The position numbers were made by a program, and so were the translations under genes. From Platerodrilus igneus (lineage: Eukaryota > Arthropoda > Insecta > Coleoptera > Lycidae), in assembly GCA_036346225.1 (NCBI GenBank), contig JARFIW010000999.1, positions 1,285,001 through 1,349,000 on the forward strand: DNA of 64,000 nucleotides. The letters are read 5' to 3'. The notes under the pieces were generated by a model that saw only the letters and a program-made list of their open reading frames with translations, did no database searches and was not told the origin of the DNA. Each line of letters starts with the position of its first letter. Position 1 is the first letter of the stretch. Below are positions 32,882-43,599 of the stretch, piece after piece.

Positions 32882-35575
32882 ATTGTTGCTCTAAAATATG
32901 TTAGTTTACGAGAAGCTCGAACGTGCACAAATTAAATTTCAATCTATAATTAACCACGGTCGTAAAAATAGGAAATTAATGGGTAATTTAATACGTTAAC
33001 ATATACTTTCGCTTGGTGATTCATTTGGAAAATATTCAAGCCCCCATTTCCTAAAATATGACGTAGAAGTTATTTAAAATTAAATTGTTGTAAGTATCCT
33101 GTAGACAACAAGTTGGTATTTTCTTAGTAATGGTTTAAAGTGTTTTTGGTTATAGTAGCATTGCATCTTCTACAGCACGACTTGCACACAATTTGTGTGT
33201 GTGCTACCACCCTTTGGATTTTTAATATGCACGCGATCCGTATAACATGGAAGACGTTTTCCGGTGTTTCTACTAGCGGCATTCACACCATCGACGAAGC
33301 GAAGCAGGTGCATGCATTAGCGCTAAATGTATTGGACGAGCAGCAAGGATTATGACATCATTTAGTTCCCCGCCGAATCCTCAACTTCGTTCGGTGTCTT
33401 CGGAAACCTTCGGTTTGCATTCTGTAGGGTACATAAAGCCGGTGCGCGAGAGTAAACTCTTTAGTTATAAGTTAGTTCGCTTACAAGTCAAGTCTTATAG
33501 TGCGGATTTTGTTTTGTACTAAAATGGTACCTGCAAACGTTTTTAAATGCGAGCCGTGTCACGTCTACTTTACCAGAAGGGATGCTCTCAAACGGCATCA
33601 GAACAAATGTTGTGGTGCAACATCGTCCAAGGTTGCTTTATACATCCGTCTGCAGCAAAGTACTTAAACTGTGGGACTTGCGATTTCGCTTTTACGAGAA
33701 TGGGCAACTTACAGCGACACAAGAAAAACAGCACGGCATGTCATTAAGCCGTAAACGTTCAGCTCCGCCAGCTGTTAAAGGGTCTTGTACGAAACAACCA
33801 CGAATTATGTGTAAAGTATGCGATTTCGAAATGGAAAAACTACGTATGCCGCACATTTAAGGAGCAACAGACATAAAATGCATCAGTTACCGCTACTAGC
33901 GACGATGGTGTAGAAATGGTTAGCACTGCGTTTAACAACCGTATGGCTAGCTATCGCATAAAGAACGCCAGTGTCGACGATGGAGTGTCCGAGTTTCTTT
34001 GAAGCAGAAAGAGCGATTTATTCGATTAATAAATGAAAAAGAATACAACATACAGCAGTAAAAGTCTATTGCGAACTCTACGGCGTTTACACCAAAATGG
34101 GGAAAGAGGCTACCGATGTGAAATCCTTTAACACAAAAATGTGGTTATAACGTCTTCTAGTAATCTGGAAAATATGTACGAGGTCTTAAGCGAAACCACA
34201 AGAACAAAATCAGAGGAATTTGAAACATGCGGGTCCGGTTGGTCTTTGGAAAAGGTGCTCTATTTAGAAATAAATATTAATAAGTATAAGCCGATATGAG
34301 TTCTAGGTTAAGAATAAAAATTGTGAATATGTATTTAGAAATGTGGTTTACAAAATTTAAACTGTATTAGTAAAAATTGTTTGTAATAAAAAGTTTTAAG
34401 AATTGTTTCTAGATTTTCTTTAGGTATGAGCCGCAGGAAATTTATAATTTAGAGGGTGTGTGTAAAATGGTAAGGGGTAGTCCTGTTTTAAATCTGTTTA
34501 CAGATTCGGATTGTGTATAAAATTCTAGACTAACAAGATGTGCTACATGTATAAAAATTTATGAGAACGCTCAAAAGTCGCTACAGGTAAGAAATCTTAA
34601 AATGGGGTAGCTCTCTGGGGATGGTGCTATGTGAAAATTTAAAGAGATTTGGGTAGCTTAGAAAATTCTAATATTGATTGATACCAAACAAGGTAGGTTT
34701 ATCTCGTGGGTGGAAATGTGGAGAAAGATTTATCTCGCAGAGGGTATATGTGTAACTTTGCAGGTCGTGGTCCGATTTCAAATCTGTTTGCAGATTCAAA
34801 TTCTGCGTAAAATTTTAGACTAACAAGATGTATCGCATGACTAAAAAATTATAAGAACGCTCAAAAGTCGCTACAGGTAAGAAATCTTAAAATTAGGGTA
34901 GCTCCTTGGGGATGGTGCAATCTGAAAAATTCCTAGAGATTTGGGTAGCTGAGAAAATTTAATATTGATTAATACCAAACAAGATAGGTTTATCTCGAAA
35001 GATGCAATGGATAGACGAAGAAAACTATTTGTTAGGTTTGCTTATAAAGCAAAGAGCAAAATTTAGAAGATCAGGACTTTAAAGGGGTATAACTTTGCAG
35101 GGCATGGTCCGATTTCAAATCTGTTTACAGATTTGAATTCTGTGTAAAATTTTAGACTAACAAGATGTATCGCATGTATAAAAAATTTATAAGAACGCTC
35201 AAAAGTCGCTACAGGTAAGAAATCTTAAAATGGGGTAGCTCCTTGGGGATGATGCAATCTGAAAAATTCCTAGAGATTCAGGTAGCTGAGAAAATTCTAA
35301 TATTAATTGATACCAAACAAGATAGGTTTATCTCGTGGGTGGAAATGTGGAGAAAGATTTATCTCGCGGTGGAAAGAATGCGGGTGTGATGTAATCAAAA
35401 TGGTTGGGGTAAAAATTCCACAAGGAGGAGATTCATCTCCACAGGAGAGAGCAGGTGGAGATTCTTAAAAATAAGACTTTATAGTGCGAATTTACATGTA
35501 AATTTGGTCCAGATGTGTGTGGAAATGTGGATGCTGGTGGAAATGTGGTGCTGATTACGCCCATAATACACTACT
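32882..35575 (-). repeat. Polinton right terminal inverted repeat (2.69 kb)
   Basis: Mirror of 21718-24406. This arm keeps the first zinc finger in frame, whereas the left arm has lost single bases there, so the arms have drifted independently. Confidence 0.93.
33524..34303 (+). pseudogene. Zinc-finger polymerase N-terminal region, right arm
   Basis: From ATG 33524 the frame reads MVPANVFKCEPCHVYFTRRD, then ALKRHQNKCC: a CxxC-x12-H-x4-C finger, residues 9-30. It then stops at 33665. A second finger, CGTCDFAFTRMGNLQRHKK, is open in another frame to 33747, and a third CxxC (CKVCDFEME) in the next frame. Later frames show ASYRIKNASVDDGVSEFL and SGWSLEKVLYLEININKY, ending near 34303. Zinc fingers followed by such a GSGW...LEINxNKY block match what I recall of the N-terminal part of insect Polinton polymerase-type proteins. 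It points outward, away from the rest of the gene, because it lies inside the inverted repeat. Confidence 0.6.
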
Positions 35576-35581
35576 AACTTT
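35576..35581. repeat. Target-site duplication of the Polinton (right)
   Basis: AACTTT, matching 21712-21717 exactly. Confidence 0.85.
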
Positions 35582-35913
35582 TTTTTTGAATTCCGCTTTT
35601 TGCAAATGGTTTAAAACTGTTGTATGGTCGATCTTCAGCTCCAGGGCGATGCTACGACTACTAACATGCCGGTCAACTTCGATTATTTCTGTGATTTTAT
35701 TGAGATTTGTGACAACGGGCCTGCCTGTGCGAGGTTCATCTTTAACATCAAAAATACCTGAACGGAATTGACGAAACCAAAATTGCACGTAATTAGCTGT
35801 TACAGTATCGGGATCATAAACACTATTCACAATTTCAGCCGCCTGGCTTGCATTTTCGTCTTTATCAAAGAAAAACTGTAAAATGTACCGAATCTTTTTG
35901 TTGACTTCTATTT
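35576..35913 (-). pseudogene. Mariner transposase, N-terminal part
   Basis: The minus frame reads EVNKKIRYILQFFFDKDENA, VTANYVQFWFRQFRSGIFDV, DEPRTGRPVV and SRSIALELKIDHTTVLNHLQ. These are the two helix-turn-helix units and the GRP linker that bind the element ends in mariner transposases. The initiator Met is changed (ATA). The frame runs into the Polinton end at 35575, and the next transposase block is found at 21682-21717. The matching 5' terminal repeat was not identified in 35914-36157. The subfamily matches the C-terminal piece at 17.7-18.06 kb, not the mariner at 43.6 kb. Confidence 0.88.
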
Positions 35914-36532
35914 TTTTACACCCTGGTAACTCACAACTGAATAAACCAAAAAAAAAACAGCAAAATAATTTTTTTAGTGTGAAATGTCACCTTGACAACG
36001 AGCATCAATCTGAAATTGTTTGATCGATATTTTACGAGATATCGATCGCTATAGCTGTAACATACTGTTTTAATACGCTCTAATAGTTCTATTATTTCTA
36101 AAAATAGTTATTTTCTAGTTTAATTTTAGCATTCTAATTATTAGAATGAAGGTCTTGTAGCATAAATATGTCTGCAATTGTAAGCGGCTGCAAGATCACC
36201 CAAGTAGCTTCCTAGCAAAGTTCCAGGAAGATATAATCCAAGAGTTAATTAATTTTTCTAAAGGCACTTTACTTCAAAGGCACTAAACATGTCAGATTAG
36301 TTGCTATCTATGATTAGATGTCAATCATGTTCTAGGATCCTATTTATGTCAGGGTGGTCGGAAGGAATTTTTCAATTAGCGGAGTACTCAACTAAAAATT
36401 AGTTCCGAGATCTACTTGTGTGGCTATCTTAGTGCAATTGGCAGTTTAATTAATCTTAAAGATTTACGACCGGCGTATCCTAAGTCGAGTATGAGAGCCA
36501 AGAAAGGGGTTATTTTTCAATTAACTTAAATG

Positions 36533-36540
36533 TATATAAG
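36533..36540 (+). promoter_or_regulatory. TATA box upstream of element B
   Basis: TATATAAG followed 25-35 bases later by CGGGATTGTTTATTTCCAG. It would drive transcription of the downstream gag-pol. Confidence 0.35.
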
Positions 36541-37373
36541 GATGCCAGCCGGTGGTAATCGGGATTGTTTATTTCCAGACGCGTTAGAGGTTGAAGCTGG
36601 CTGTTATTTGTCAGATTGAGTGAAGTGTTTTATTTCTCTGAAGTCAAGTGCGTGCCGTTATGTTCTAAGTTAATTATTTCTCTGAGTAAGTAATTAGTAT
36701 ATGTGGTATTACCATGAACTCAAGGCTGTGTTATGCAGCATAAGTCAGTTATTTGTTTAAATACAGTATTTGTCGACTTCCATAAAATACAACTCTGGGT
36801 TAAAGCTCAGTTCAAGTACATTGATCCGTTAGATTATTGTTTTGGAGACCGCATCGTTTTAGAAGGGTCTTCTATTATATTGTGTTTCGACGGCGTCAGA
36901 GGCCGTTAATCACTAAGCCACGAGACTACCTGAGTATGCAAAGCTCAGGTCAGGAGTCACGTTACTGTACTATTTGACCCTTGAGAAGGTCGTATTTTTC
37001 CTGGTGTTGATGACCCAGTGGTTAAAGGAGGGTCGTCGCCATAAGCAAGTTAAGTAGACTACGGTAGAATTAATTAATTATTGTATTGGGGTGGTTTCAC
37101 CCAGAACTGTTATTAATATTCATAAAATAAGGATCTTAGTTTAGTTTAGTTAAGTTGTGTTTGTGCTAGCCGGAGACTTTAAAAGATTAGCCCCTGTGAA
37201 GTGACTTATATTCTGTCCTGCAATCTTGGTTCATCGCCCACGAACAAAGGGCGACGAGAGCTATTACCGCGATTGGTCCATGGGCCGTTTAATTCCCATG
37301 GTGGCGCCCTATTGTAAATAATGTTATTTACTGTATATTTTTGTTATGCATATGTAATTAGTTGAAGTTTTAG

Positions 37374-37568
37374 TTAATAGCCCATTTAATAAAACAATCG
37401 GAATTTCGTCTCAGTGTGTTTGTTTAATGAACCCCCCCTCTCACCGACTGCTGCAGCTTGCGAGGCAACGTCCCGAAACGTGAGGGTACGATAGTGCTAG
37501 AGGTCCTGTCATTTATTATTTATTGTTAATTGGATACCCTCACGCGGTAGGTAAATATAATAAATTAT
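37374..37568 (+). repeat. LTR 3' part, left copy (195 bp)
   Basis: Shared with 41797-41991 at about 97% or better: GCCCATTTAATAAAACAA, CGACTGCTGCAGCTTGCGAG, CGTGAGGGTACGATAGTGC, CCCTCACGCGGTAGGTAAAT. The main difference is the length of a C run. Confidence 0.85.
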
Positions 37569-37570
37569 AC

Positions 37571-37586
37571 TGGCGCATTAACGTGG
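37571..37586 (+). other. Primer-binding-site-like sequence
   Basis: TGGCGCATTAACGTGG directly after the LTR end, similar to the TGGCGCCCAACGTGG form common in insect LTR elements (see 56126-56140). Confidence 0.5.
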
Positions 37587-37737
37587 TTAAAATCTTAAAT
37601 ATGGTAAACAACACACGGACGAAGTTTTAGATTGTTTTATTTCTATATTACTATTTAGTGTTAGGCAGAATTACAGTTTAATATTAGTGATTTAGGAACA
37701 GGTTTCGCTATTGTTGACATTTACCTTTTATTTAATC

Positions 37738-39105
37738 ATGTATGTAGTGGAAGCTTTAAGAAGCGACGAGCTCAGTCACGAGCTTTTAATTAGAAACGTT
37801 GAACCAACAAAGTTAAGTGTGTTAGAAAAGCGAAAATTATTGCGTACAAAACTCATTGTTGAGAAAGTCGACAGTAATGTTTTTTCTGAGTATGAAAAAA
37901 TTGAAATCGTTCAAAAGGACGAAATTGAATTATTGAAACTTAAGATTTTTGAATTAGAAAACATTTTAAATTCTTTTACCATTCTTCCTAAAAGGAAAGA
38001 TTATATTAAACTTAACACGAGGTTAATTCATGTAACAAAGAGACTAAATTATGTCAATTTCGATAGTGAATTTTTAGAGGTACACAAAGAACTGCATTCA
38101 AAGTGCATTAGAGCTTTTGAGATTTTAGAACAGGTAAACGGGGAAAATGAGATTAATGATAACCCTTCTTATTATTCGGCTAGTGATAATAAAGATCCTA
38201 CAATAAGACCAACGGCAGAGGTTTCATGCCCTGGAGCATCAACGGGTTCTTCCATTAATACTCCATCGGTTTCGATTTCTAGTAATGATTTATGTACTCT
38301 AATTAAGTCCTTGAATAAAACAACGATTTCAGTCCCGATCCACAAGTGGGGATTACAATTTTCGGGTGAGTCTGATTCTATATCGGTTTTAGATTTTATT
38401 CAACGCGTCAAGGAATTGCAAGTTGCAAGAAAAGTTTCGTCAGATGACCTTTTCGAAGGGGCTATTGATATTTTCACCAGTTCAGCATTGGATTGGTATA
38501 GAGCAACGCGATGTACAGTAAATTCATGGGAACAATTAATTTCTAAATTAAAACAAGATTTTCTTTCAGCCGATTATGCAGAGAATCTTTTAATGTTAAT
38601 TAAATCTAGACGGCAAGGCACCAAGGAATCACCTACCATTTATATTTCAAAGATGGTAAATTTATTTTCTCAATTAGAAGATTCCATTCCAGTCCGGGAA
38701 CAAATAAAAATTATTAAAAGAAATTTACAGACTTTTTATGCCACGCAACTGGCGTTAGTTGAAGTGACTGACATTTCCCATTTGATTTCTCGTTGTAAGG
38801 TTTTAGAAGACATTAAGCCTCCAAATTTTATTAAACAGGAACATTCTGATTCTGTCAACGTACCAGTTATCTTAGAACGCCAAGGTCGACAGAGTTCATT
38901 TTCTAATAATAATTTACCACGGTCCAGCGTTTCGAATTATTTTAAAAACACAGCAAAATTTTCGACTATTTGTTTCAACTGTAAAAGACGGGGTCACTCG
39001 TTTCATACTTGTCCGGAGAAACGCGGAATATTTTGTTATTCTTGTGGATAGCTGGAAGTTACGTCCCCAAATTGTCCAAACTGCGCAAATAATTCAAAAA
39101 ACTAA
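37738..39105 (+). pseudogene. gag: Gypsy-type gag with zinc knuckles (element B)
   Basis: The start chosen is the internal ATG at 37738 (MYVVEALRSDELSHELL), because the sequence aligned to element A gag begins near here; the open frame reaches back to 37711. The order is the same as element A: charged N-terminus with SVLEKRKLL, capsid core (IHKWGLQFSGESDSISVLDF, LDWYRATR, SKLKQDFLSADY, SRRQGTKESP), then the knuckle CFNCKRRGHSFHTC and a second CYSCG. An in-frame TAG at 39049 interrupts the second knuckle where a Gln codon would fit; the frame then continues to TAA at 39103. The protein would form the particle. Near-complete, with one visible nonsense change. Confidence 0.9.
39096..39102 (+). 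promoter_or_regulatory. -1 ribosomal frameshift heptamer (A-AAA-AAC)
   Basis: Gag codons TCA AAA AAC TAA give A-AAA-AAC in phase just before the stop, and pol lies in the -1 frame. The context is identical to element A at 15895-15901. Confidence 0.75.
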
Positions 39106-39134
39106 GGACAGGAAAGCGCGTAGTCAGCCGTTGA

Positions 39135-40850
39135 TTTTCTTCGTTTAATAATATTGCTACTGACAAAAAGACGTGGTCGGATTGGTTAGTAAAAGTTAAA
39201 AATTTTTGTAAATCATCTAAAGTTTTTTCAAATTTTTATAAAGTAAAAGATGATACAAGACCTTATATTAATATCGAGATATTTAAGGAAACTTATACCG
39301 CACTGTTGGATTCCGGTGCGAATACCTCTATTTTAGGCAGACATGGTCTGTGTTTATTGGATAAATATAAGTTAGAATTAATTAAAAATGTAAAAACGTC
39401 TAGATTAACAACAGCAGATGGCACTTCACAATCAATTTTAGGTTCAATTAATTTGCCCTTGACTATAAACGGGGTTACTCGGTCTTTAAATGTTTTAGTT
39501 TCCGACTCAATAGAGTGTACCCTAACGTTAGGGATTGATTTTTGTCAATTATTTGAACTGAAAGTAGATTTTTCAAAAAATGAATTTTATGCTTATTCTG
39601 CGGAAACGAATAAATTAAATTTCATTAAAGTTATGACCGATTTAAATAAAGACCAGAAATTTGAATTAAACAATGTTATTTCTTTATTTCAATCCCTGGA
39701 TCGTCCTACCTTAGGCCGAACCACAAAAATTTCACATCATATTACAACGGAAGACGTTGAACCAATTAAACAAAGGTATTACCCATTATCACCGGCGATG
39801 CTGGAACATGCTAATAAAGAAATTGATGCGATGCTGGAACAAGGCATTGTTAGCCCAAGCAATAGCCCGTGGAACTCCCCCATGTTATTAGTAAAGAAAA
39901 AAACAAAAGGTGAATTTCGTGTATGTTTTGACGCTAAACGACTAAATTCAATTACAAAAAAAGACGCGTACCCCATTCCGTTTGTAAATGACATTCTTGA
40001 TAGATTACGCAATGCGAAATATCTCAGTTCAATCGATTTAAAAAAAGCGTTCTGGCAATTGCCCTTGAGTGACGAAAGCAAAGAAAAAACAGCCTTTACT
40101 GTCCCAAGGCGTGGATTATTTCAATATAATGTAATGCCGATGGGTTTGGCTAATGCTCCAGGCACATTACAGAGGCTCATGGACTCTATTTTTGATTTTT
40201 CATTATCCCAATCGGTATTTGTTTATTTAGATGATATAATTGTTATTTCAAGCACATTTAAGGAACATATTAGAATTCTGAACGAAGTGTATGAGAAGTT
40301 GAAAGGCGCTAATTTAACTATTAAGATTTCAAAATGTGAGTTTTGTAAACCAGAGTTACAATATCTGGGATATATTGTTAATAAAGATGGTCTCCGAACT
40401 GACCCAGCAAAAATTGACGCAATTGTAAATTTTCCTCAACCCAAGACAGCCACTGAAATAAAACGTTTCACCGGTATGTGCTCTTGGTATAGGCGTTTTG
40501 TTTTAGTTTTTGCCACAATTATAGCACCTATCAATGATTTATTAAAGGGAAAGAGAAAATCGCAAGCGATTAAATGGACGGACGAGGCTCTTATTTCGTT
40601 TGAAAATATTAAAGATGTTCTTACAAAGGCTCCTGTTTTAAGGAGTCCTGATTTTTCGAAAGTTTTTTCTTTACAATGTGACGCCTCAAATTACGGCGTT
40701 GGTTGCGTTTTAACTCAGGGAGAAGGAGACGAAGAACATGTAATTGCTTATGCTTCTCGCAGTTTAAATTCAGCAGAGAAAATTATTCAGTCACAGAACG
40801 GGAACTTTTGGCGGTGTGTTTTGCTATTCAAAATTCCGACCATATATTGA
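39135..40850 (+). pseudogene. pol: Gypsy-type pol: protease, RT, start of RNase H
   Basis: Open in the gag -1 frame from 39135; a TGA at 39132 blocks entry from the slip site. In order: linker WSDWLVKVKNFCK, protease signature LLDSGANTSILG (39303), second protease block TTADGTSQSILGSINLP, then RT with FRVCFDAKRLN, LSSIDLKKAFWQLPL, VMPMGLANAPGT and the catalytic FVYLDDIIV (about 40216), the thumb/connection LQYLGYIVNKDGL, and RNase H start FSLQCDASNYGVGCVLTQ. The enzyme copies the element RNA into DNA inside the particle. A frameshift near 40785 takes the frame to an early stop. The layout is that of Ty3/gypsy (PR-RT-RH-IN). Confidence 0.92.
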
Positions 40851-41454
40851 AGGAACTCATTTTAAGGTCATCACGGACCATCATTCTTTAATTTGGCTCC
40901 ACAACTTAAAAGATCCTGCGGGACGTTTAGCTAGATGGAGTGTGAAACTCCAACAATTTGATTTCGAAGTTATCCACAGGAAGGGTAAATTTAATGTGGT
41001 ACCAGATACATTATCCCGAGCTCCTAGTGGAGCCTATGCTATTAATTCTTTAAATTTTTCTTTAGACGAGGTCGAGGATTGGTACAAAAACATGTTAAAT
41101 AATATTAAGGAAAAGCCAGATCTATATCCCGATTGGAGAATAGAAAATGATAAAATGTATAAGTTTATTCCGAATAATTTGAATATCAAAGCCAATTTAA
41201 TTGAGTGGAAATTAGTAGTGCCGAAATCATGCCGTGCACAAATTTTAAAAGAATGCCATGATGATGATGATTTAAAACATACACAAAAATCAAAGAGCTC
41301 TATTACTGGCCCAAAATGCGGTCATATATTTCTAAATACATTAGTAAATGTGTTACGTGCTGCCAAAGCAAATCCAGCACGTTCAACCATTATGGTTTTA
41401 TGGGCAAAGAGAAAAAAGTTTCATTTCCGTTTCAATGTTTGTCCATTGATTTAA
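40816..41454 (+). pseudogene. pol: Pol continued: RNase H end and integrase zinc domain
   Basis: After two close frameshifts (about 40785 and 40830; the bridging 40703-40891 frame gives NYSVTERELLAVCFAIQ) the third frame resumes with GTHFKVITDHHSLIWLH and GRLARWSVKLQQFDFEV, the second half of RNase H, then RKGKFNVVPDTLSR, the usual junction. It goes on to the integrase N-terminal zinc-binding region (KECHDDDD...H) before a frameshift near 41310. No DNA is missing here; only the frame is broken. Confidence 0.88.
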
Positions 41455-41795
41455 TGGGGCCCTTTCCGCGCTCGAAATTGGGTAATACTTACCTTTTAGT
41501 TGTCACTGACTGGTTTACAAAATTCACTTTATTGCATCCCATGCGCAGCGCTTCAACAAAACAAATTTGTAATTACCTGGAAAATTTTGTATTTTTGGTA
41601 TATAGGGTACCTCAAATTTGTATGAGAGATAATGGCCCTCAATTTAAAAGTAATTTATTTTCCAATCTCATGACAAATTATAAAATACCTTCGGTTTGGT
41701 TTAACGCCAGCTACCATCCTCAAGTTAATTATGTAGAACGCGTTAACAAGGTAATTGGAGCTGCCATTCGCAGTTACATTCAAGATTCTCAGTAG
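41316..41795 (+). pseudogene. pol: Pol continued: integrase core, truncated
   Basis: Reads CVTCCQSKSS (second half of the HHCC zinc site), then the DDE core: FQCLSIDLMGPFPRSK (first Asp), CMRDNGPQFKSNL (second Asp), YHPQVNYVERVNKVIGA (Glu). The three catalytic residues are present. The frame ends DSQ-stop at 41795, where the sequence jumps into the last 195 bp of the LTR at a shared TAGCCC. The integrase C-terminal domain, any env and most of the 3' LTR are deleted. Confidence 0.9.
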
Positions 41796-41796
41796 C

Positions 41797-41991
41797 CCAT
41801 TTAATAAAACAAACGGAATTTCGTCTCAGTGTGTTTGTTTAATGAACCTCCCCCCCCCCCTATCACCGACTGCTGCAGCTTGCGAGGCAACGTCCCGAAA
41901 CGTGAGGGTACGATAGTGCTAGAGGTTCTGTCATTTATTATTTATTGTTAATTGGATACCCTCACGCGGTAGGTAAATATAATAAATTATA
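41797..41991 (+). repeat. LTR 3' part, right copy (195 bp)
   Basis: Partner of 37374-37568; ends AATAAATTATA. It joins directly to truncated integrase on the left and to the LINE fragment on the right. Confidence 0.85.
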
Positions 41992-42002
41992 TAGCCACTT
42001 AC

Positions 42003-42420
42003 CAAAGAAATAATGGATTTCTTTTTTCCCATATCCATCAATGCACTAAAGCATTATAATTCAGTTATCAAACCACAGGGCCTCTATGCCTCAGATTGCC
42101 TTATACTGAAGACAGTCAGACAACTAGACGCGGTAGAAAAAAGAGAAAAAAAAATTTTACGGAAAATCTTGAGACCAAAATGTGAAGACGGAAAATGGAA
42201 ACTGAGAAGCAATAAGCAGATTTATTAAAAATATAGAAAATAACAGACATAATGAGAAAGAGAACAGTGATATTCTACTGTCACATTAAAAGAATGAATG
42301 ATGAAAGATTAGCAAAGAGACTATTCAATTACTTCGACAGAAATCCTAAGAGACAGATGACATGGATTAAAGAAATCAGAAAAGATATGGAAGAATTAAA
42401 AATAGATGAAAAAGAATAAA
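42003..42420 (+). pseudogene. LINE reverse transcriptase C-terminal fragment
   Basis: The frame from 42013 reads ISINALKHYNSVIKPQGLYA, then EKREKKILRKILRPKCEDG and KWKLRSNKQIY, and in the next frame VIFYCHIKRMNDERLAKRLF and PKRQMTWIKEIRKDMEELK to a stop near 42418. This is the RT tail region of the non-LTR family whose FADD block lies at 17.38-17.66 kb, same strand. The two pieces overlap only at a LTK-encoding CACTT-ACAAA stretch. There is one frameshift near 42230. 42421-42570 is purine-rich and may be its 3' end. Confidence 0.8.
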
Positions 42421-42579
42421 ACAAAGAGAAAACTCAGAGTAAAAGGAAGAGGGTTCAAAGGTTTCCAAGAAAAAAAAAGAAGACTGGAAAAAAATAGACA
42501 GAAGAAAGAAAGAAACAACATAGTGAAAGTATGAAAGAATACTGGAACAGAAGAAAGAGGGGAGAAAGATAATCATCAT

Positions 42580-43597
42580 TAGTTATTTCACGTGGTCCAT
42601 AGTTGGCCGAAATCGAAAGAAGAATTAAATTCTAAGTATAGAAAATTTCCAGGTACAATAATTGATTAACTCACCATACTTTATAACTCTATAAGAATGC
42701 GTTGAAAGAGCTAAGAATACCTTGTATTATCTTGCTAGGTTTTCATATGGCCACATAGAAATCGCAGCAGCTAAACATGTACTACTGAACATCACAGAGT
42801 GTTCAAATAATGACAAGCAAATTATACACTCATATAGAAATTAACATTATTAATATAAACCAATATTGAAGTATAATTCAGTGTTCCAAGTTTCAGATAG
42901 AATCTTCTTTGGATTAAAACCAAACAAATACTGTTATAGGGAAATTAGTCAAGCACTAGTGTAAAGTGGGTTGCAGTGTTTAATTTTTAAACAATAAAAT
43001 TTACACGTAACCAAACATATCTGCACTAATAAAGATAGCGCTTGTTAACATGCATAAATAATAATAGGCAAAATCATACGACCTTATAAGGTGCCACTTC
43101 TACAGGCCTTTCAGATATCAAACTATTGTCGATGGAATCTTAGTAGTACTCCGATCCAAGTACAAACAGTTGAGAATTTCAAGGTAATACCAACAACGGG
43201 CAAAGTTCTTTGTGTATCACTACATACAATACGTTATTTACTAATTACAATGCAAAAATAGGTTTCAACTAACCAGTTGGAAGTATGAAAATCTTCCTAG
43301 ACAGATTTTAGTTCAGGTTTATAAATTTTTAAATGATCAGATTTTTCAGCACCAGAAAGCTAACACCAATTATTACTCTAATTTCATTTTACATTTACAG
43401 GTGAACAAAAGAAGTTCGGTAAGAAACAAACTCCTCGTTAAATCCCCAAAATATAGTATACAACAGTAAAAATATTCACTTTGAAGCTACTTTAGGTAAA
43501 AAATTTACCAACAAAAAGGGGATTTATAGATCATTAAAGCAGAGATGTAACAATCTTCAGGAACAGAAGCTCTAGAATTGTGAGCAAACCAGAGATA
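42580..43597. other. No gene recognised
   Basis: About 1 kb of AT-rich sequence between the LINE tail and the mariner. No frames or repeats that I can support. Confidence 0.45.
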
Positions 43598-43599
43598 TA

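Larger units (their letters stand above)
21718..35575. mobile_element. Polinton (Maverick) DNA element, 13,858 bp, degraded
   Basis: Long inverted ends start AGTAGTGTATTATGGG and finish with its inverse complement, flanked by AACTTT on both sides. AG...CT termini, a 6-bp duplication and long terminal inverted repeats define Polintons, self-synthesising elements that code a protein-primed family B polymerase, a retroviral-type integrase and virion-like proteins. Here only polymerase-like pieces are recognisable. The minus-strand interior (25.5-28.9 kb) carries them in several frames, and both inverted repeats carry a zinc-finger N-terminal region. I found no integrase, ATPase, protease or capsid frame; in their place is a skewed non-coding stretch (29.3-32.9 kb). 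The element is therefore non-autonomous. It interrupts a mariner transposase gene, so it is younger than that mariner. Confidence 0.88.
36158..37568 (+). repeat. Probable 5' LTR of gypsy-type element B
   Basis: It begins TGTAGCATAAATATGTC and ends just before a primer-site-like sequence at 37571. It holds a TATA box (36533) and a polyadenylation-type AATAAA (37386). Only the last 195 bp are repeated at the other end (41797-41991), where the element is cut. The left boundary is therefore a guess. Alternatively the LTR is only the 195-bp repeat. Confidence 0.4.

Noticed and set aside
21718..35575. Inverted repeat as an assembly artefact
   Set aside because: The two arms differ by point changes and indels, the interior is asymmetric, and a 6-bp target duplication flanks the whole.
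39779..40081. Minus-strand 100-codon frame
   Set aside because: Antisense shadow of the reverse transcriptase.
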